DNA of 45,888 bases, taken from the NCBI GenBank assembly GCA_944332225.1, contig CALVJO010000010.1:1-45888 (forward strand), read 5' to 3'. Both the position numbers and the translations under genes were made by a program. This DNA is from an uncultured Bacilli bacterium. Lineage in GTDB: Bacteria; Bacillota_I; Bacilli_A; RFN20; CAG-449. The notes beneath the pieces were generated by a model that ran no database searches, was not told where the DNA came from, and worked only from the letters and a program-made list of their open reading frames with translations. Shown here one piece after another: positions 37,047 to 45,761 of this stretch (its first letter is position 1; each line of letters starts with the position of its first letter).

Positions 37047-37774
37047 CTTTTGTTATTTTTAGGCTGCTTTAGTAGACATACTACTGTTGTATTATCTGGC
37101 TTATCTCGTAACATAAGAGGATCATTTAACGGGATTATATCTGGATCACAATTTAATGATAATGAACTGTTTAAAAAATTAAATAACCCACGAACTGTAA
37201 GGCACACTACACGATTAAGCATCGGTAGCATTTTATCGTCTATAAATGAATGGTTTACTGAAATGGTAATGAGATTTTTTGGCGATGAAAATATTTTGCT
37301 TATTTTTTCATTAGTAGTTTTAATGAGGGCATTAGATCTTATATATTGAGACATGTATTTCTTTGTAGTGCTAGCGCAATAGCTTTTAGAAGGCTGCGAA
37401 CACACAATACGACCATCTTCAGATAATTCATACATTACTGGAACTCCTTTGCAGTCATTTCTAATATTAATTTCAGGATGTTCAGCAATGTATTCATCTA
37501 TTAATTTAGCTGCTTTTCTTGCTGTTCCATATAATGCGTTAGTTTCAGTTTTACCAATTGTTTTAACGGTTTTATTGATTAATGGTAATTTTAGTTGACA
37601 TAACCATCTTCCATCAGGAAGCTTAATTGAACTTTCTTCAAAATCATCACCGGAAGGATCAAAAGGTAGACTATCTAGATAAGTACATACCCATCGTAGC
37701 TTATCATCGCGTCTCGTTTCTATTTTAGCAATTTTAGTTTGTGTTGGTTTCTTTGTAATCTTTTCTAGTTCCAT
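37043..37774 (-). CDS. Unknown protein, possibly dsRNA-binding-like, coupled to exonuclease
   Basis: A 243-residue protein with no recognised family. Residues about 50-97 (KLPDGRWLCQL ... GKTETNALYGTARKAAKLI) have the strand-strand-helix shape of a double-stranded RNA-binding domain, with the GKT...A..AA.K spacing at its end. The rest is mixed alpha/beta with conserved-looking Cys. I chose the ATG at 37774, which has AAGGAG 8 bases upstream; a longer TTG start at 37819 would lie inside a terminator. A possible promoter is TTGATA (37819-37814) with TATATT. The ATGA overlap with the exonuclease implies a joint role. The dsRBD call is a pattern match only. Confidence 0.55.
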   Translation of the reverse strand: MELEKITKKPTQTKIAKIETRRDDKLRWVCTYLDSLPFDPSGDDFEESSIKLPDGRWLCQLKLPLINKTVKTIGKTETNALYGTARKAAKLIDEYIAEHPEINIRNDCKGVPVMYELSEDGRIVCSQPSKSYCASTTKKYMSQYIRSNALIKTTNEKISKIFSSPKNLITISVNHSFIDDKMLPMLNRVVCLTVRGLFNFLNSSLSLNCDPDIIPLNDPLMLRDKPDNTTVVCLLKQPKNNKR

Positions 37775-37816
37775 GATATTACTCCTTTTGTAAATATATT
37801 TTGAAATGAAACTTAT

Positions 37817-37844
37817 CAAAAAAATAGTGCTTCTTTTGCACTAT
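37817..37844 (-). terminator. Second terminator after the Cro-type regulator
   Basis: On the minus strand ATAGTGC (37844-37838) pairs with GCACTAT (37830-37824) over 7 bases, followed by six or seven T. It stands in tandem with the hairpin at 37852-37879. Confidence 0.8.
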
Positions 37845-37851
37845 AGAAAAC

Positions 37852-37879
37852 AAAAAAAGACATCTTATAACAAGATGTC
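37852..37879 (-). terminator. First terminator, overlapping the regulator's stop codon
   Basis: On the minus strand GACATCTT (37879-37872) pairs with AAGATGTC (37866-37859) over GTTAT, followed by TTTTTTTG. The hairpin contains the last codons and the TAA of the regulator gene, so transcription stops as soon as the gene ends. Confidence 0.85.
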
Positions 37880-38077
37880 CAAAACGTTAATATCGAAGAA
37901 TTCAGCTATTTGCTCAATAGTAGAAACTTTATTAATTCCATGAGATATCCACTTTCGAAGATTAGCAGGATCAGTCCCAAATTCATTAGCAAAATTTTCC
38001 TGAGTATAACCATTATCCTTGATTAAACGTTTTAAATTTTTGCCAGCTATAACTGACATGGATTGTTTTTGCATCAT
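37865..38077 (-). CDS. Cro/CI-type (XRE) helix-turn-helix regulator
   Basis: A 70-residue DNA-binding protein that is essentially a single HTH_3 domain: NLKRLIKDNGYTQENFANEF carries the first helices and DPANLRKWISHG the recognition helix. Such small regulators often control nuclease or mobile-element genes. AAAGGAG precedes the ATG at 38077 by 10 bases (a second ATG follows at 38074). The promoter at 38132-38160 contains a palindrome, so it probably represses itself. Two terminators insulate it from the exonuclease pair downstream. Confidence 0.85.
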   Translation of the reverse strand: MMQKQSMSVIAGKNLKRLIKDNGYTQENFANEFGTDPANLRKWISHGINKVSTIEQIAEFFDINVLDILL

Positions 38078-38131
38078 AACTATAGGTCTCCTTTAACCCT
38101 CTGAAGCTCTAAAAAGTTATGATACACATTA

Positions 38132-38160
38132 ATAGTATTGAATACTTTTTCTCTTATCAA
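38132..38160 (-). promoter_or_regulatory. Promoter and operator of the Cro-type regulator
   Basis: On the minus strand the -35 is TTGATA (38160-38155) and the -10 is TACTAT (38137-38132), with a 17-base spacer. A perfect palindrome, AGTATTgAATACT (38134-38146), covers the -10, the expected place for autorepression. Confidence 0.6.
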
Positions 38161-38235
38161 TTGCTAATCGGATAATTAGTATTATTTGTTTTATAAGATT
38201 AATTATTCCTTAATAAAATTTTTATTTTTGTTTAG

Positions 38236-39093
38236 CTACAATTTTTTGTAAAATCTATATCTATTTTGTGAAATATATAAGTTGTTAATCTCAAGTGTAT
38301 GAGGTTCTAGGCACTTTTTAATTTCTAATATTGGTGATCTCTCTTTTAGATTTAATTCGCTTTTTAAGTTTGCGTCGTCTATAGCATTATAAATTGATTT
38401 ATATGAACAAACTTTGTATTTTTCCCCGTAAGCGAATTTCTTTTTTCCCTCTTCGTAATACTTAACATATATTTCTGGACATATTATTAAAAATATTACA
38501 TCTGAATCGATAGAGATATGGTTTATTTTAGCAATGTATTTTGCAAGTAAATAATATTTTCGTAATTGCCCATCCGATTTTCCTTCTTGATTCTCTTTAC
38601 CATCCTCGTCCTTTATTTTATCTATAATTCCCTTTTTCTCAGCATCCTTTTCATCTAATTTGATAAAAGAATCCCAAGACTTTATTTCGTTTGTATTAAA
38701 ATTTGCAGAAATTTTATTTTCAATAACAATTAAAAATTTATTTTCCGGTTTACCTTCTTTATAGTTTTTAATTAATATATCTGTATTTTTTTCTTCGCGC
38801 GTTACTTTATAATAACCAGGATTAACATCTTTAAATCCGTTAATTTTAAGAAAATTATTTAAGATATTTGGTGATTGTGAAAATAAATAAGCAATAATGT
38901 CTGAGTAATATATTTCATTGTTCAAATTGCCAGTAATTGAAAGAATAGAGTCCGAAATATTATCTTTCTCTTGCATTTTTGACTCATAAACATTGACTGT
39001 AAGATTTTCATCTTCTTCCCATTTGGATTCATTTTCGAAAATCTCAATTAATTTATTGTAAAATGTAGAGCCTTCCACGACATATTGTCTCAT
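38236..39093 (-). CDS. PD-(D/E)XK nuclease superfamily protein
   Basis: A 285-residue putative nuclease. The catalytic set is visible as Asp105 in NTDILI, Glu125-x-Lys127 in LIVIENKI, and the Gln176 helix (QLRKYYLLAKY), the QxxxY pattern of the PDDEXK_4-like (PF14281) group. The ATG at 39093 has only AAAGG upstream. The same frame stays open for another 27 codons, with protein-like sequence (IFKPKNLSEAIAND), up to the TAA at 39175-39177 that ends the upstream gene. The real N-terminus may therefore be longer, or the two may once have been one reading frame. Low GC and many Lys/Asn/Asp codons suggest acquired DNA. Role unknown, probably defence-related. Confidence 0.75.
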   Translation of the reverse strand: MRQYVVEGSTFYNKLIEIFENESKWEEDENLTVNVYESKMQEKDNISDSILSITGNLNNEIYYSDIIAYLFSQSPNILNNFLKINGFKDVNPGYYKVTREEKNTDILIKNYKEGKPENKFLIVIENKISANFNTNEIKSWDSFIKLDEKDAEKKGIIDKIKDEDGKENQEGKSDGQLRKYYLLAKYIAKINHISIDSDVIFLIICPEIYVKYYEEGKKKFAYGEKYKVCSYKSIYNAIDDANLKSELNLKERSPILEIKKCLEPHTLEINNLYISQNRYRFYKKL

Positions 39094-39174
39094 TGAACAA
39101 CCTTTAAGATTATCTTTTAAATCATCATTAGCAATTGCTTCGCTTAAGTTTTTAGGCTTAAATATATTTTTTTC

Positions 39175-39885
39175 TTATGCTTCAAATGTAATGTACGCTT
39201 TGATGGGGTAGTTATCATCGCATAGATTTTGAACTAAAGACTCAGTGGTATTTTTTTTAGGATAAGAATTATTATCAAAAATATGACAAATATTTACTCC
39301 GCCGTATTCAATGTTGTTATAGTCTATTTGATCTAGTTTGTTTTTGTATGCTGCTTCAAATATTTCAATCTTGTCTGCTTTTCTAATAAAAACATATTGA
39401 TCTTTGCCGTCATCATTTTTGGAAGTTTTAGAGTATTCTAGGTAGATTAGCTTATTTTTATTAAGGTAGTAGTTTTTTTTAAAGGAAAGAGAAGCATCTA
39501 TTTCAAAATAATCGCGACTTATTGTACCTTCTTTGCAAAGATAAAAATATCTTTTGCCGTTATCGGCTTTAAAACAGTTGATGGTTTCATGGACAATATT
39601 ATTTCCATATAAAGTGAATTTACTATTTATGAAACATTCATTTAAGATAAGTGTTTTACCAAAATTTATGAAATTATATTTTGGTGTAGAATTATTTGCA
39701 TCTTTATCGCTACTTTTTGGCTTAGAATCATCTGCGTTTTTAACGTCACGAATTTTATCAATTATTTTAGCTTTATCATCATTGTTTTTATTCCCATATC
39801 CAGTGATTCGAATAAAAATTTTTGAAATTTTAGATAGTTCACCATCTACAATTTGTTCTATGTTTTTTTGTAATTCTTTATCCAA
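39175..39885 (-). CDS. Body of a frameshifted unknown gene
   Basis: An unknown, Lys/Asn/Asp-rich protein of at least 236 residues. The TTG at 39885 is only the first permitted start codon; the same frame runs on upstream with protein-like sequence (IELAEWLNSDGYYEI, KYIFFDNCC) to about 40040, where it meets a 27-codon ORF (40029-40112) that has a proper ATG and ribosome binding site but lies one frame away. A run of seven A joins the two. Its own stop at 39175 is followed in frame by the PD-(D/E)XK gene. No domain was recognised in this part. It is either a decayed gene, a phase-variable gene, or one that needs -1 frameshifting. Confidence 0.55.
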   Translation of the reverse strand: MDKELQKNIEQIVDGELSKISKIFIRITGYGNKNNDDKAKIIDKIRDVKNADDSKPKSSDKDANNSTPKYNFINFGKTLILNECFINSKFTLYGNNIVHETINCFKADNGKRYFYLCKEGTISRDYFEIDASLSFKKNYYLNKNKLIYLEYSKTSKNDDGKDQYVFIRKADKIEIFEAAYKNKLDQIDYNNIEYGGVNICHIFDNNSYPKKNTTESLVQNLCDDNYPIKAYITFEA

Positions 39886-40028
39886 GCTTATATTATTCTG
39901 AATACAGCAATTATCAAAGAAAATATACTTATCCTTATCATTTTTGATTTCGTAGTAGCCATCAGAATTTAACCATTCAGCTAATTCAATCTGTTTTTTA
40001 TCTTTGATTTTGCCGTTTGTTTTACCAT

Positions 40029-40112
40029 TTATTTTTTTAGTATAAATTCCAAAGCTTGATTATTACCGTCGTTATCGTTAATAATAAATATTATTTTCTT
40101 ATGTAGACACAT
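40029..40112 (-). CDS. 5' end of the frameshifted gene (27 codons before an A7 run)
   Basis: The ATG at 40112 has AAGGAG 9 bases upstream. The 27 codons read MCLHKKIIFIINDNDGNNQ and onwards, a strand then Asp-x-Asp pattern that resembles the DxD part of Toprim folds. They end at the heptamer A-AAA-AAA followed by TAA. A -1 slip on the A7 run (40032-40038) would continue into the 39175 frame as KKINGKTNGK. I read this as the true start of that gene. Confidence 0.5.
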   Translation of the reverse strand: MCLHKKIIFIINDNDGNNQALEFILKK

Positions 40113-40214
40113 AGTTATAATCTCCTTTTTTAATAATATATTGTTGATTTTAGTAAAAAATCAAACGGTTAAATATTATTCGAATTAATCTTATATAATT
40201 TGCACAAATAGAAA

Positions 40215-43200
40215 TCATTCTTCATCGAATAAACTTATTTGATGAGAACTATCATCTATAGTATTTAAATCCTTAATAGCAAATTGAAATATATTTATTA
40301 TTGTTTCATAATCTTTAACCGCGCTGTTAGGGATTCTAATTAATTTAATACCATAACGCTTGCAAACAAGCTCTTTTTGCCTATCTAAATAGGCTTGTCT
40401 TTTGCTTCCGACATGTTCTCCTCCATCGATTTCAAAAGCAACTATGGTTACATATTTCTTCCTAAACACTCTCTTTACTTGAACAATAACATCGAATTCT
40501 TTTTTCCCAATTAAACGATAATCTTCAACCATAATATTGCTTATTGCTTCTTTTACTGGAACATTTCTTGATATTCTAAATTTCGTGCCTCTTCTATTGA
40601 AATAAGGCTTTATAGTTTCAAAGAATTCCTTTTCATTTTTAGAGTCATTAGAAAAATCATACGAAATAATCGCATCACTTTGACTGATTTGAATATTACC
40701 ATTTGAATATACATAATCAGATAGAGATTTAATGTCATTAATTTCTTTTCCACTTAGTTCATCAATCGCTTTTTTATCACCAACAAAGATGAATTTATCC
40801 TTGGCTCTTGTGATTCCTACATTAATAACTTCATGATTGTTTTTAATCCATTCCATCGTTCTTTTTATCGTTTTAAGAGATAAAGCTGCTGACATGATAA
40901 TTATTGATTTTTCCGAACCCTGTAAAGTATGAATCGTGCCAGCTTTACAGTCTTTGATTCCCGCGCGTTCTAAATAGTAATTGATTAAATAAGCTTGATT
41001 CTTAAAAGGAGTAACAATTCCCACATCTTTATAATTATTTTCTTTTATAATCTTTACTATTTGATATGCCTCTTCTTTAGATGAATTACGTAGAGGAGGA
41101 GTTGATGAATTATTAACATTATAATAAAGTAATTCTCCAAGATTTTTATTTAGTAATTTTAATTCGCCTCCATAAAATCTTTTATTAGAGAATCCTGCGA
41201 TTTTTCTTCCGCAGCGATAGTGACAATCTAAAAGGATATTTTTAGAATTATTATCCTTTCTTAACATGGTAGATAAGATTGAATTATGAATATAATCATA
41301 CTCTTCACCCACATTATATTTACTTATAAGATCTTCATTTATATTGTCTTCAATAACTGTGACAGGTTGCAATTGATTAGTGTCACCAACTAAAAGTAAA
41401 TTATTTCCTCTAACTATAGGAATTAAGGAGGTTGCAATATTGCATTGACCAGCTTCATCCATGATAACTAAATCAAATTGAGGTTTAGCTGATCCTAGTT
41501 TATCTGAAGATTGATTCGTGCAGATAATTATAGGAAAAATCGCGATTACTTTTTTTAAATTAGAGTCATCTTTGAGATATTTATTAAGCTTTTGAACTGC
41601 GTCATCTAGGTCGCTTAACCGTATTATATCTCTTAGCTCTCTATATGGTTCAGTAGCCAATTTTTTAAATTTTAATAATGTTGAATAATAGATATAGTTT
41701 TGAAAATTTTTATCAATTGAAGCTGAAATCGCATATTTTAAAACGTCTTCATCTTGAATAAGTTTAAACTGGTTCAATTTAGCTTTAACTTGTTTAATTT
41801 GAAAATCAAGCTCAGCAGCCATCTTATCGTTATCCATCAGATTTCTAGTTTTGAGCATCTTATCAAGATATTCTTCTAGCTCTAATCTTTGCTCATATTC
41901 TATTAGCAAGTCTCTTAATTCTTTAAAGTTTGATAAGGAACGATTTTTACTGATTTCAGTTAATTCTTCTTGGACTTTAGATTTTTCATTTTTAGATACA
42001 AAACTCAATATCTCTCGTAATTTAATAATCGCTTTTGCCATTTCTTCGTTATTACCAAAACGAATCATTGGGAAATATACTTTTTCTACATCATTGGAAT
42101 ATGGTCTTTTAATTGTTAATGAATTATCCATTTTCCTATAAATATCAGAGATAGGATGATTATTATTTGAGCATATTAAAACTGATTCATTATTCGCATA
42201 CGCGGATAAAATAACATTAAAGATAGTCTCAGTTTTCCCAGTTCCTGGAGGACCCTTAACATAGGTAACATGATTTACCATAGAATTATAAACAACTCTC
42301 ATTTGATTGATGTTAATCTTTTGATGGTTAAAAACAACTAGATTAACCTCTTTAGATGTTCCGCGTAATGGTCTATTACGTCCAAAAAATGATTTTAAAG
42401 GAAAGGTTAATTTATTTTCTTGATCCATTTCATTGATAGCTTCAAAGGCTTCTTCAACTCCAAATCTACTGTTTCGCATCAAGAAAAAGATAGTTGGACG
42501 GGTGTTAACTTTCTCCCCGTTACGGAAGTTAGATTTAATTTCTTCAATGTAGTCTTCGCTTTTAGAATCAAAGCTCTCGCAAAAGACCTTTGAATCCATT
42601 TCTAAATACATAGAGAGAGTTACTTTTTTCCCTTCGCTGATCAAAAAAGATTTATTAATCGAAGATTTTTTGGAAACTTTTAAAGTTTTGTCTTTGAAAT
42701 TTAATGATAAAGTTCGATAGGCGACAACATATTGTTTATCGTATAAATCAATCGAGAATCTATTAATCGCTAGAGTTTGGTAACGATTTATTCTCTCGGC
42801 CTCATATGAAGGTTTTTTGAATACTTTATCTAATAATACATTGAATTGTTTATCATCTAATTGATACTTCTTTTTTTCTAGTAATGTATGATTATCAATA
42901 CCATCAATCATCACAATATCTTTTAAGAAAGGATCATCATCTAGTCTATAGCAGTCAGATAGATATCTTAATATGTTATTATCAAAATTTGCCACGTCTA
43001 AATAATTGATGATAGTTAAATCATTATTAACTTTTTTTAATAATTCTTGAGGAACATCGTAATATGTATTTTCTAAGACATCAGCCTTCTTGATTCTATC
43101 AATGTAAATATAAACGACTTCTTTATCTAAAGATTGATTTGACTTGTATACATTAAAAATCTCGCAAAAAAGTTTGCCATTCTTAGGGTTGATATCTTTA

Positions 43201-43310
43201 ATAGCAATATAGTAATTTGTTGGTTCGTTATCCTTATTAACGTAATGAATCTCTAACCATTGTTCTTTTATAATGGCTTGATATATCGCATTTTTTATTG
43301 ATAGTTTCAT
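40215..43310 (-). CDS. Dna2/Upf1-type SF1 helicase fused to a DUF2726-like nuclease
   Basis: A 1031-residue helicase-nuclease. Walker A is GPPGTGKT (about 352-359) and motif II is VIMDEAGQ (about 615). Motif III is LLVGDTNQLQP, motif V GTIHTLQGSE (about 788) and motif VI VGITRAKDKF (about 827), the order of the Dna2/Nam7/Upf1 branch. The C-terminal 100 residues (about 930-1010) have FDVIV, then VAFEIDGGEH and ARG/RIPN-like elements, typical of PD-(D/E)XK proteins of the DUF2726/DUF559 type. Such fusions are common in defence islands. Its start has only a weak AGGAAA site, and no partner gene overlaps it. Confidence 0.82.
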   Translation of the reverse strand: MKLSIKNAIYQAIIKEQWLEIHYVNKDNEPTNYYIAIKDINPKNGKLFCEIFNVYKSNQSLDKEVVYIYIDRIKKADVLENTYYDVPQELLKKVNNDLTIINYLDVANFDNNILRYLSDCYRLDDDPFLKDIVMIDGIDNHTLLEKKKYQLDDKQFNVLLDKVFKKPSYEAERINRYQTLAINRFSIDLYDKQYVVAYRTLSLNFKDKTLKVSKKSSINKSFLISEGKKVTLSMYLEMDSKVFCESFDSKSEDYIEEIKSNFRNGEKVNTRPTIFFLMRNSRFGVEEAFEAINEMDQENKLTFPLKSFFGRNRPLRGTSKEVNLVVFNHQKININQMRVVYNSMVNHVTYVKGPPGTGKTETIFNVILSAYANNESVLICSNNNHPISDIYRKMDNSLTIKRPYSNDVEKVYFPMIRFGNNEEMAKAIIKLREILSFVSKNEKSKVQEELTEISKNRSLSNFKELRDLLIEYEQRLELEEYLDKMLKTRNLMDNDKMAAELDFQIKQVKAKLNQFKLIQDEDVLKYAISASIDKNFQNYIYYSTLLKFKKLATEPYRELRDIIRLSDLDDAVQKLNKYLKDDSNLKKVIAIFPIIICTNQSSDKLGSAKPQFDLVIMDEAGQCNIATSLIPIVRGNNLLLVGDTNQLQPVTVIEDNINEDLISKYNVGEEYDYIHNSILSTMLRKDNNSKNILLDCHYRCGRKIAGFSNKRFYGGELKLLNKNLGELLYYNVNNSSTPPLRNSSKEEAYQIVKIIKENNYKDVGIVTPFKNQAYLINYYLERAGIKDCKAGTIHTLQGSEKSIIIMSAALSLKTIKRTMEWIKNNHEVINVGITRAKDKFIFVGDKKAIDELSGKEINDIKSLSDYVYSNGNIQISQSDAIISYDFSNDSKNEKEFFETIKPYFNRRGTKFRISRNVPVKEAISNIMVEDYRLIGKKEFDVIVQVKRVFRKKYVTIVAFEIDGGEHVGSKRQAYLDRQKELVCKRYGIKLIRIPNSAVKDYETIINIFQFAIKDLNTIDDSSHQISLFDEE

Positions 43311-43493
43311 TTTTAAGACATTTCCTGAATTAATAATAATGTAATATTATTAATTTTAATAGATGTCTAATAATTTTCTTGAAAAAATCTCTAAAGAATA
43401 TTAATAAATTGTAACCATTTTAATCATCCATAATTAAAAGTTTCTAATCTTCAAAGACTAGAATCTTTATCAAATTGTTGTGATTTTAAATAC

Positions 43494-43604
43494 TTAAATT
43501 CTAATTTTACCGAGAAGTAAATCAAAAATATGAATATGCTTCACTCCTTCTTGCTGGTCTCTAAATTTATCTAAAGAAATTATATAACGTGGATAACCCT
43601 CTCT
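43494..43604 (-). pseudogene. C-terminal remnant of a DUF4143-type ATPase
   Basis: The minus-strand frame from about 43604 to the TAA at 43494-43496 reads REGYPRYIISLDKF, then EGVKHIHIFDLLLGK. This matches the usual tail of AAA_14/DUF4143 ATPases (Y-P-K-Y-V-I-S-x-D, then E-G-I-x-H-x-N-I-x-D-F-L-L). The frame has no start and nothing recognisable before it, so only the last 36 codons remain. The rest of the 43311-44069 gap is AT-rich. A 45-codon plus-strand open stretch (about 43672-43803, containing RYINERQFYSYLLLKDTDF) may be another remnant, but I could not identify it. Confidence 0.6.
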
Positions 43605-44069
43605 TATATATCTAAATAACTTAAGCTTATACTGCAAAAAATGGCTTTTTAGGCAAAAATTTACACTAGAATAAAACTATTATAAAAACGAATTCAGTCT
43701 CAACCAATATTTTGAGTCGTTATATCAATGAAAGACAGTTTTATTCATATTTGCTTCTTAAGGATACTGATTTTGAAAAAATTAACTTTTTAGTACTCTG
43801 AAACGGCTAATAACGGACATCATTGAACAAGTAATTTAGAAAAAAAATAGACTTTAAATTTTCAAAAAAATAATCAAAAAAGTGCAAATATATGTACATT
43901 TTCTTAAAGATACTTTTTTTATAAAAATATTAATAAATAATCAATGGCGAGGGGCGTCACTTTAGAACCTCCTTAAAACATCTTTAAATTAATTTTATTA
44001 ATCAAATTTGGAGCTAACTTAAATAATTTAATTAAATCAGCTCAGCTAATAAATTAGAGGAGGAAAACT

Positions 44070-44882
44070 ATGAATAAAGAAGAATTATTTCAAGGTATTT
44101 ACGGACTAGAGGAAGAAAAGAATGAAATTTATAAATACATCAATTGGTTTATGAATAAAGAAAAATATGAATCTTTAGGAATTGAAGTTCCAAATGCTTT
44201 GCTACTTTATGGAACAACGGGATGCGGAAAAACCCAAATTATTAAAAATATTATTAAATATTCTAAAATTCCATCTTTTATTGTTACTTTAGATGATGCA
44301 GATGTAATTGCAAACATTAAAAAAGTCTATAATGAGGCTTCCTTAAAAGAAAAAGCAATTATCGTGTTTGATGAACTTGATTTATTAATTGACAAAGATG
44401 AAAGGGTTGTTAAAATCATCCAAGATCAAATTGGAGGAGTATTTTCGAAAAATAATGTTTTCTATATTGCTGCAACTAATTGGTTAGAAAGTTTACCATG
44501 TCCATTATTAAGAAAAGGTAGATTTGGTATTCAATTAAAAATTGGGTATCCAAAAAAGAATGATATTAAACAATATTTAATTGATAAACTAAGCGCTTTT
44601 TATGGTGATAAATTTCAAAATGATTATCTTCAAGATAATGTATTAGAAATGTTTAGGAATAGAATTTTTTCTGAAATTGAATCATTTGTTAATCGTTTAT
44701 TTCTAGAGTATCCAACAAATTTTCCTAACTTTGAGCAATTTATGGAGCTTATTGCACGATTAGTAAATGATAAATTAAATATTGGCGAAGCCAATTTTAG
44801 AGTTTGTATTCATGAAGCATCACATGCTTTAATTGCTTACCGTTTTAAAAAATATACGAAGTATTTACAAAATAGTTGGTAA
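44070..44882 (+). pseudogene. AAA-M41 (FtsH-like) protease gene truncated by an IS
   Basis: An ATP-dependent zinc protease, cut short. The AAA module has Walker A GTTGCGKT (48-55), Walker B IIVFDELD (97-104), sensor IAATN (133-137) and an arginine finger region, LLRKGRF. The M41 zinc motif HEASH is at 248-252. The IS starts at 44857, so residues after about 262 are encoded by the IS end and the third zinc ligand is lost. Unlike FtsH it has no N-terminal membrane helix, so it belongs to the shorter, soluble FtsH-like group found in accessory DNA. GAGGAGG lies 7 bases before the ATG. Confidence 0.8.
44857..44880 (+). repeat. Left terminal inverted repeat of the IS1595-like element
   Basis: 24 bases, exact inverse of 45864-45887. 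It supplies the last codons (KYLQNSW) of the truncated AAA protease frame. Confidence 0.9.
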
Positions 44883-44890
44883 AAAATCTT

Positions 44891-45739
44891 TTATTTTAGG
44901 TCTTTTTGACGGAAATTCACTCCATATTGGAAGCATATATCTACCAACTCATTAACTTTATCATCAATATCATCTTGTTTTAATGTTGATCGAAAGACTA
45001 TCCAATTCAGATAATCCTGTAAATGCTCTGATTTCATGCCTATATGAATCAATAAAATTCGTTTTATTTGGGCACATAAAGAATTAATTGGCTGCATATA
45101 ACGACGATTACTTTTAACTATTGCTTTATAAACATAACTTTCTAAACATAATTCATTCACTAATGTATCGTGAGAAAAAATACCATCGTGAATTAATATA
45201 GATTTAGGTTCAATGTGTTTTCCATAAGAGTCCATTACTTGTTTTTTTGTAATGTGCCCTCTACCTACCACCTTTGCATATATATTTCCTTTTACATCAA
45301 TTCCTACTGCTACTACGATTTGATTTCTACTTACTCCACGATATTTTAAATGTTCTGTTTTCATTATCAGTTGACTTTTATTAACAGGCACTAAAATTTC
45401 GTCTATCCATACTTTTTCCCTTAAATAAACACTTTTTGCTACTACTTCACATGATTTATAAATTTTCATTCTCCATAGATACGCAGTTTTTGAAGATATA
45501 TTTAACACATCGATGATCGTTTGTAATTTTGTCTCATTAATCATCATTTTTATCATTAGATTAAGTTTGCTTTTTGATATTTTTCTAGAATGAAAAATTG
45601 TGTCGCTGGTTAAGAGAAATATACGTCCACATTTTAAACACTTATATCTTTGTTTTTTGTCATCTTTTGTTCTTTGATAACCATGTTTAATCGTATTTGA
45701 TGAGCCACATTTAGGACATATAATAGACTTTTCGACCAT
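44891..45739 (-). CDS. IS1595-like transposase with zinc ribbon
   Basis: A 282-residue DDE-type transposase. The N-terminal zinc ribbon has Cys8, Cys11, Cys34 and Cys37, followed by a helix-turn-helix-like region (IDVLNISSKTAYLWRMKI). The catalytic core has Asp in VWIDEILVPV, Asp in ILIHDGIFSHD, and a C-terminal block (INSLCAQIKRILLIHIGMKSEHLQDYLNWI region) like the last motif of IS1595 enzymes. I chose the ATG at 45739, preceded by AAGGA, because the zinc ribbon begins there; an open frame to 45868 has only a TTG and crosses the structured leader. The gene is intact. Confidence 0.82.
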   Translation of the reverse strand: MVEKSIICPKCGSSNTIKHGYQRTKDDKKQRYKCLKCGRIFLLTSDTIFHSRKISKSKLNLMIKMMINETKLQTIIDVLNISSKTAYLWRMKIYKSCEVVAKSVYLREKVWIDEILVPVNKSQLIMKTEHLKYRGVSRNQIVVAVGIDVKGNIYAKVVGRGHITKKQVMDSYGKHIEPKSILIHDGIFSHDTLVNELCLESYVYKAIVKSNRRYMQPINSLCAQIKRILLIHIGMKSEHLQDYLNWIVFRSTLKQDDIDDKVNELVDICFQYGVNFRQKDLK

Positions 45740-45761
45740 TAAAAAAATTCCTTCTAATAGC

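Noticed and set aside
43586-43596. DnaA-box-like TTATCCACG
   Set aside because: It is a single imperfect copy and falls inside the coding remnant of the DUF4143-type ATPase.
43672-43803. Open plus-strand stretch of about 45 codons
   Set aside because: No start signals and no recognised family. It could be chance in AT-rich DNA, so it is only mentioned under the gap.
33622-43852. CGGACAT followed by AAAAAAATAGAC at 33622-33648 and 43814-43852, as if the ends of an IS21-like element flanked the island
   Set aside because: The spacing between the two blocks differs (27 and 39 bases), the copies have the same orientation, and the sequence is AT-rich. Similarity is too weak to claim.
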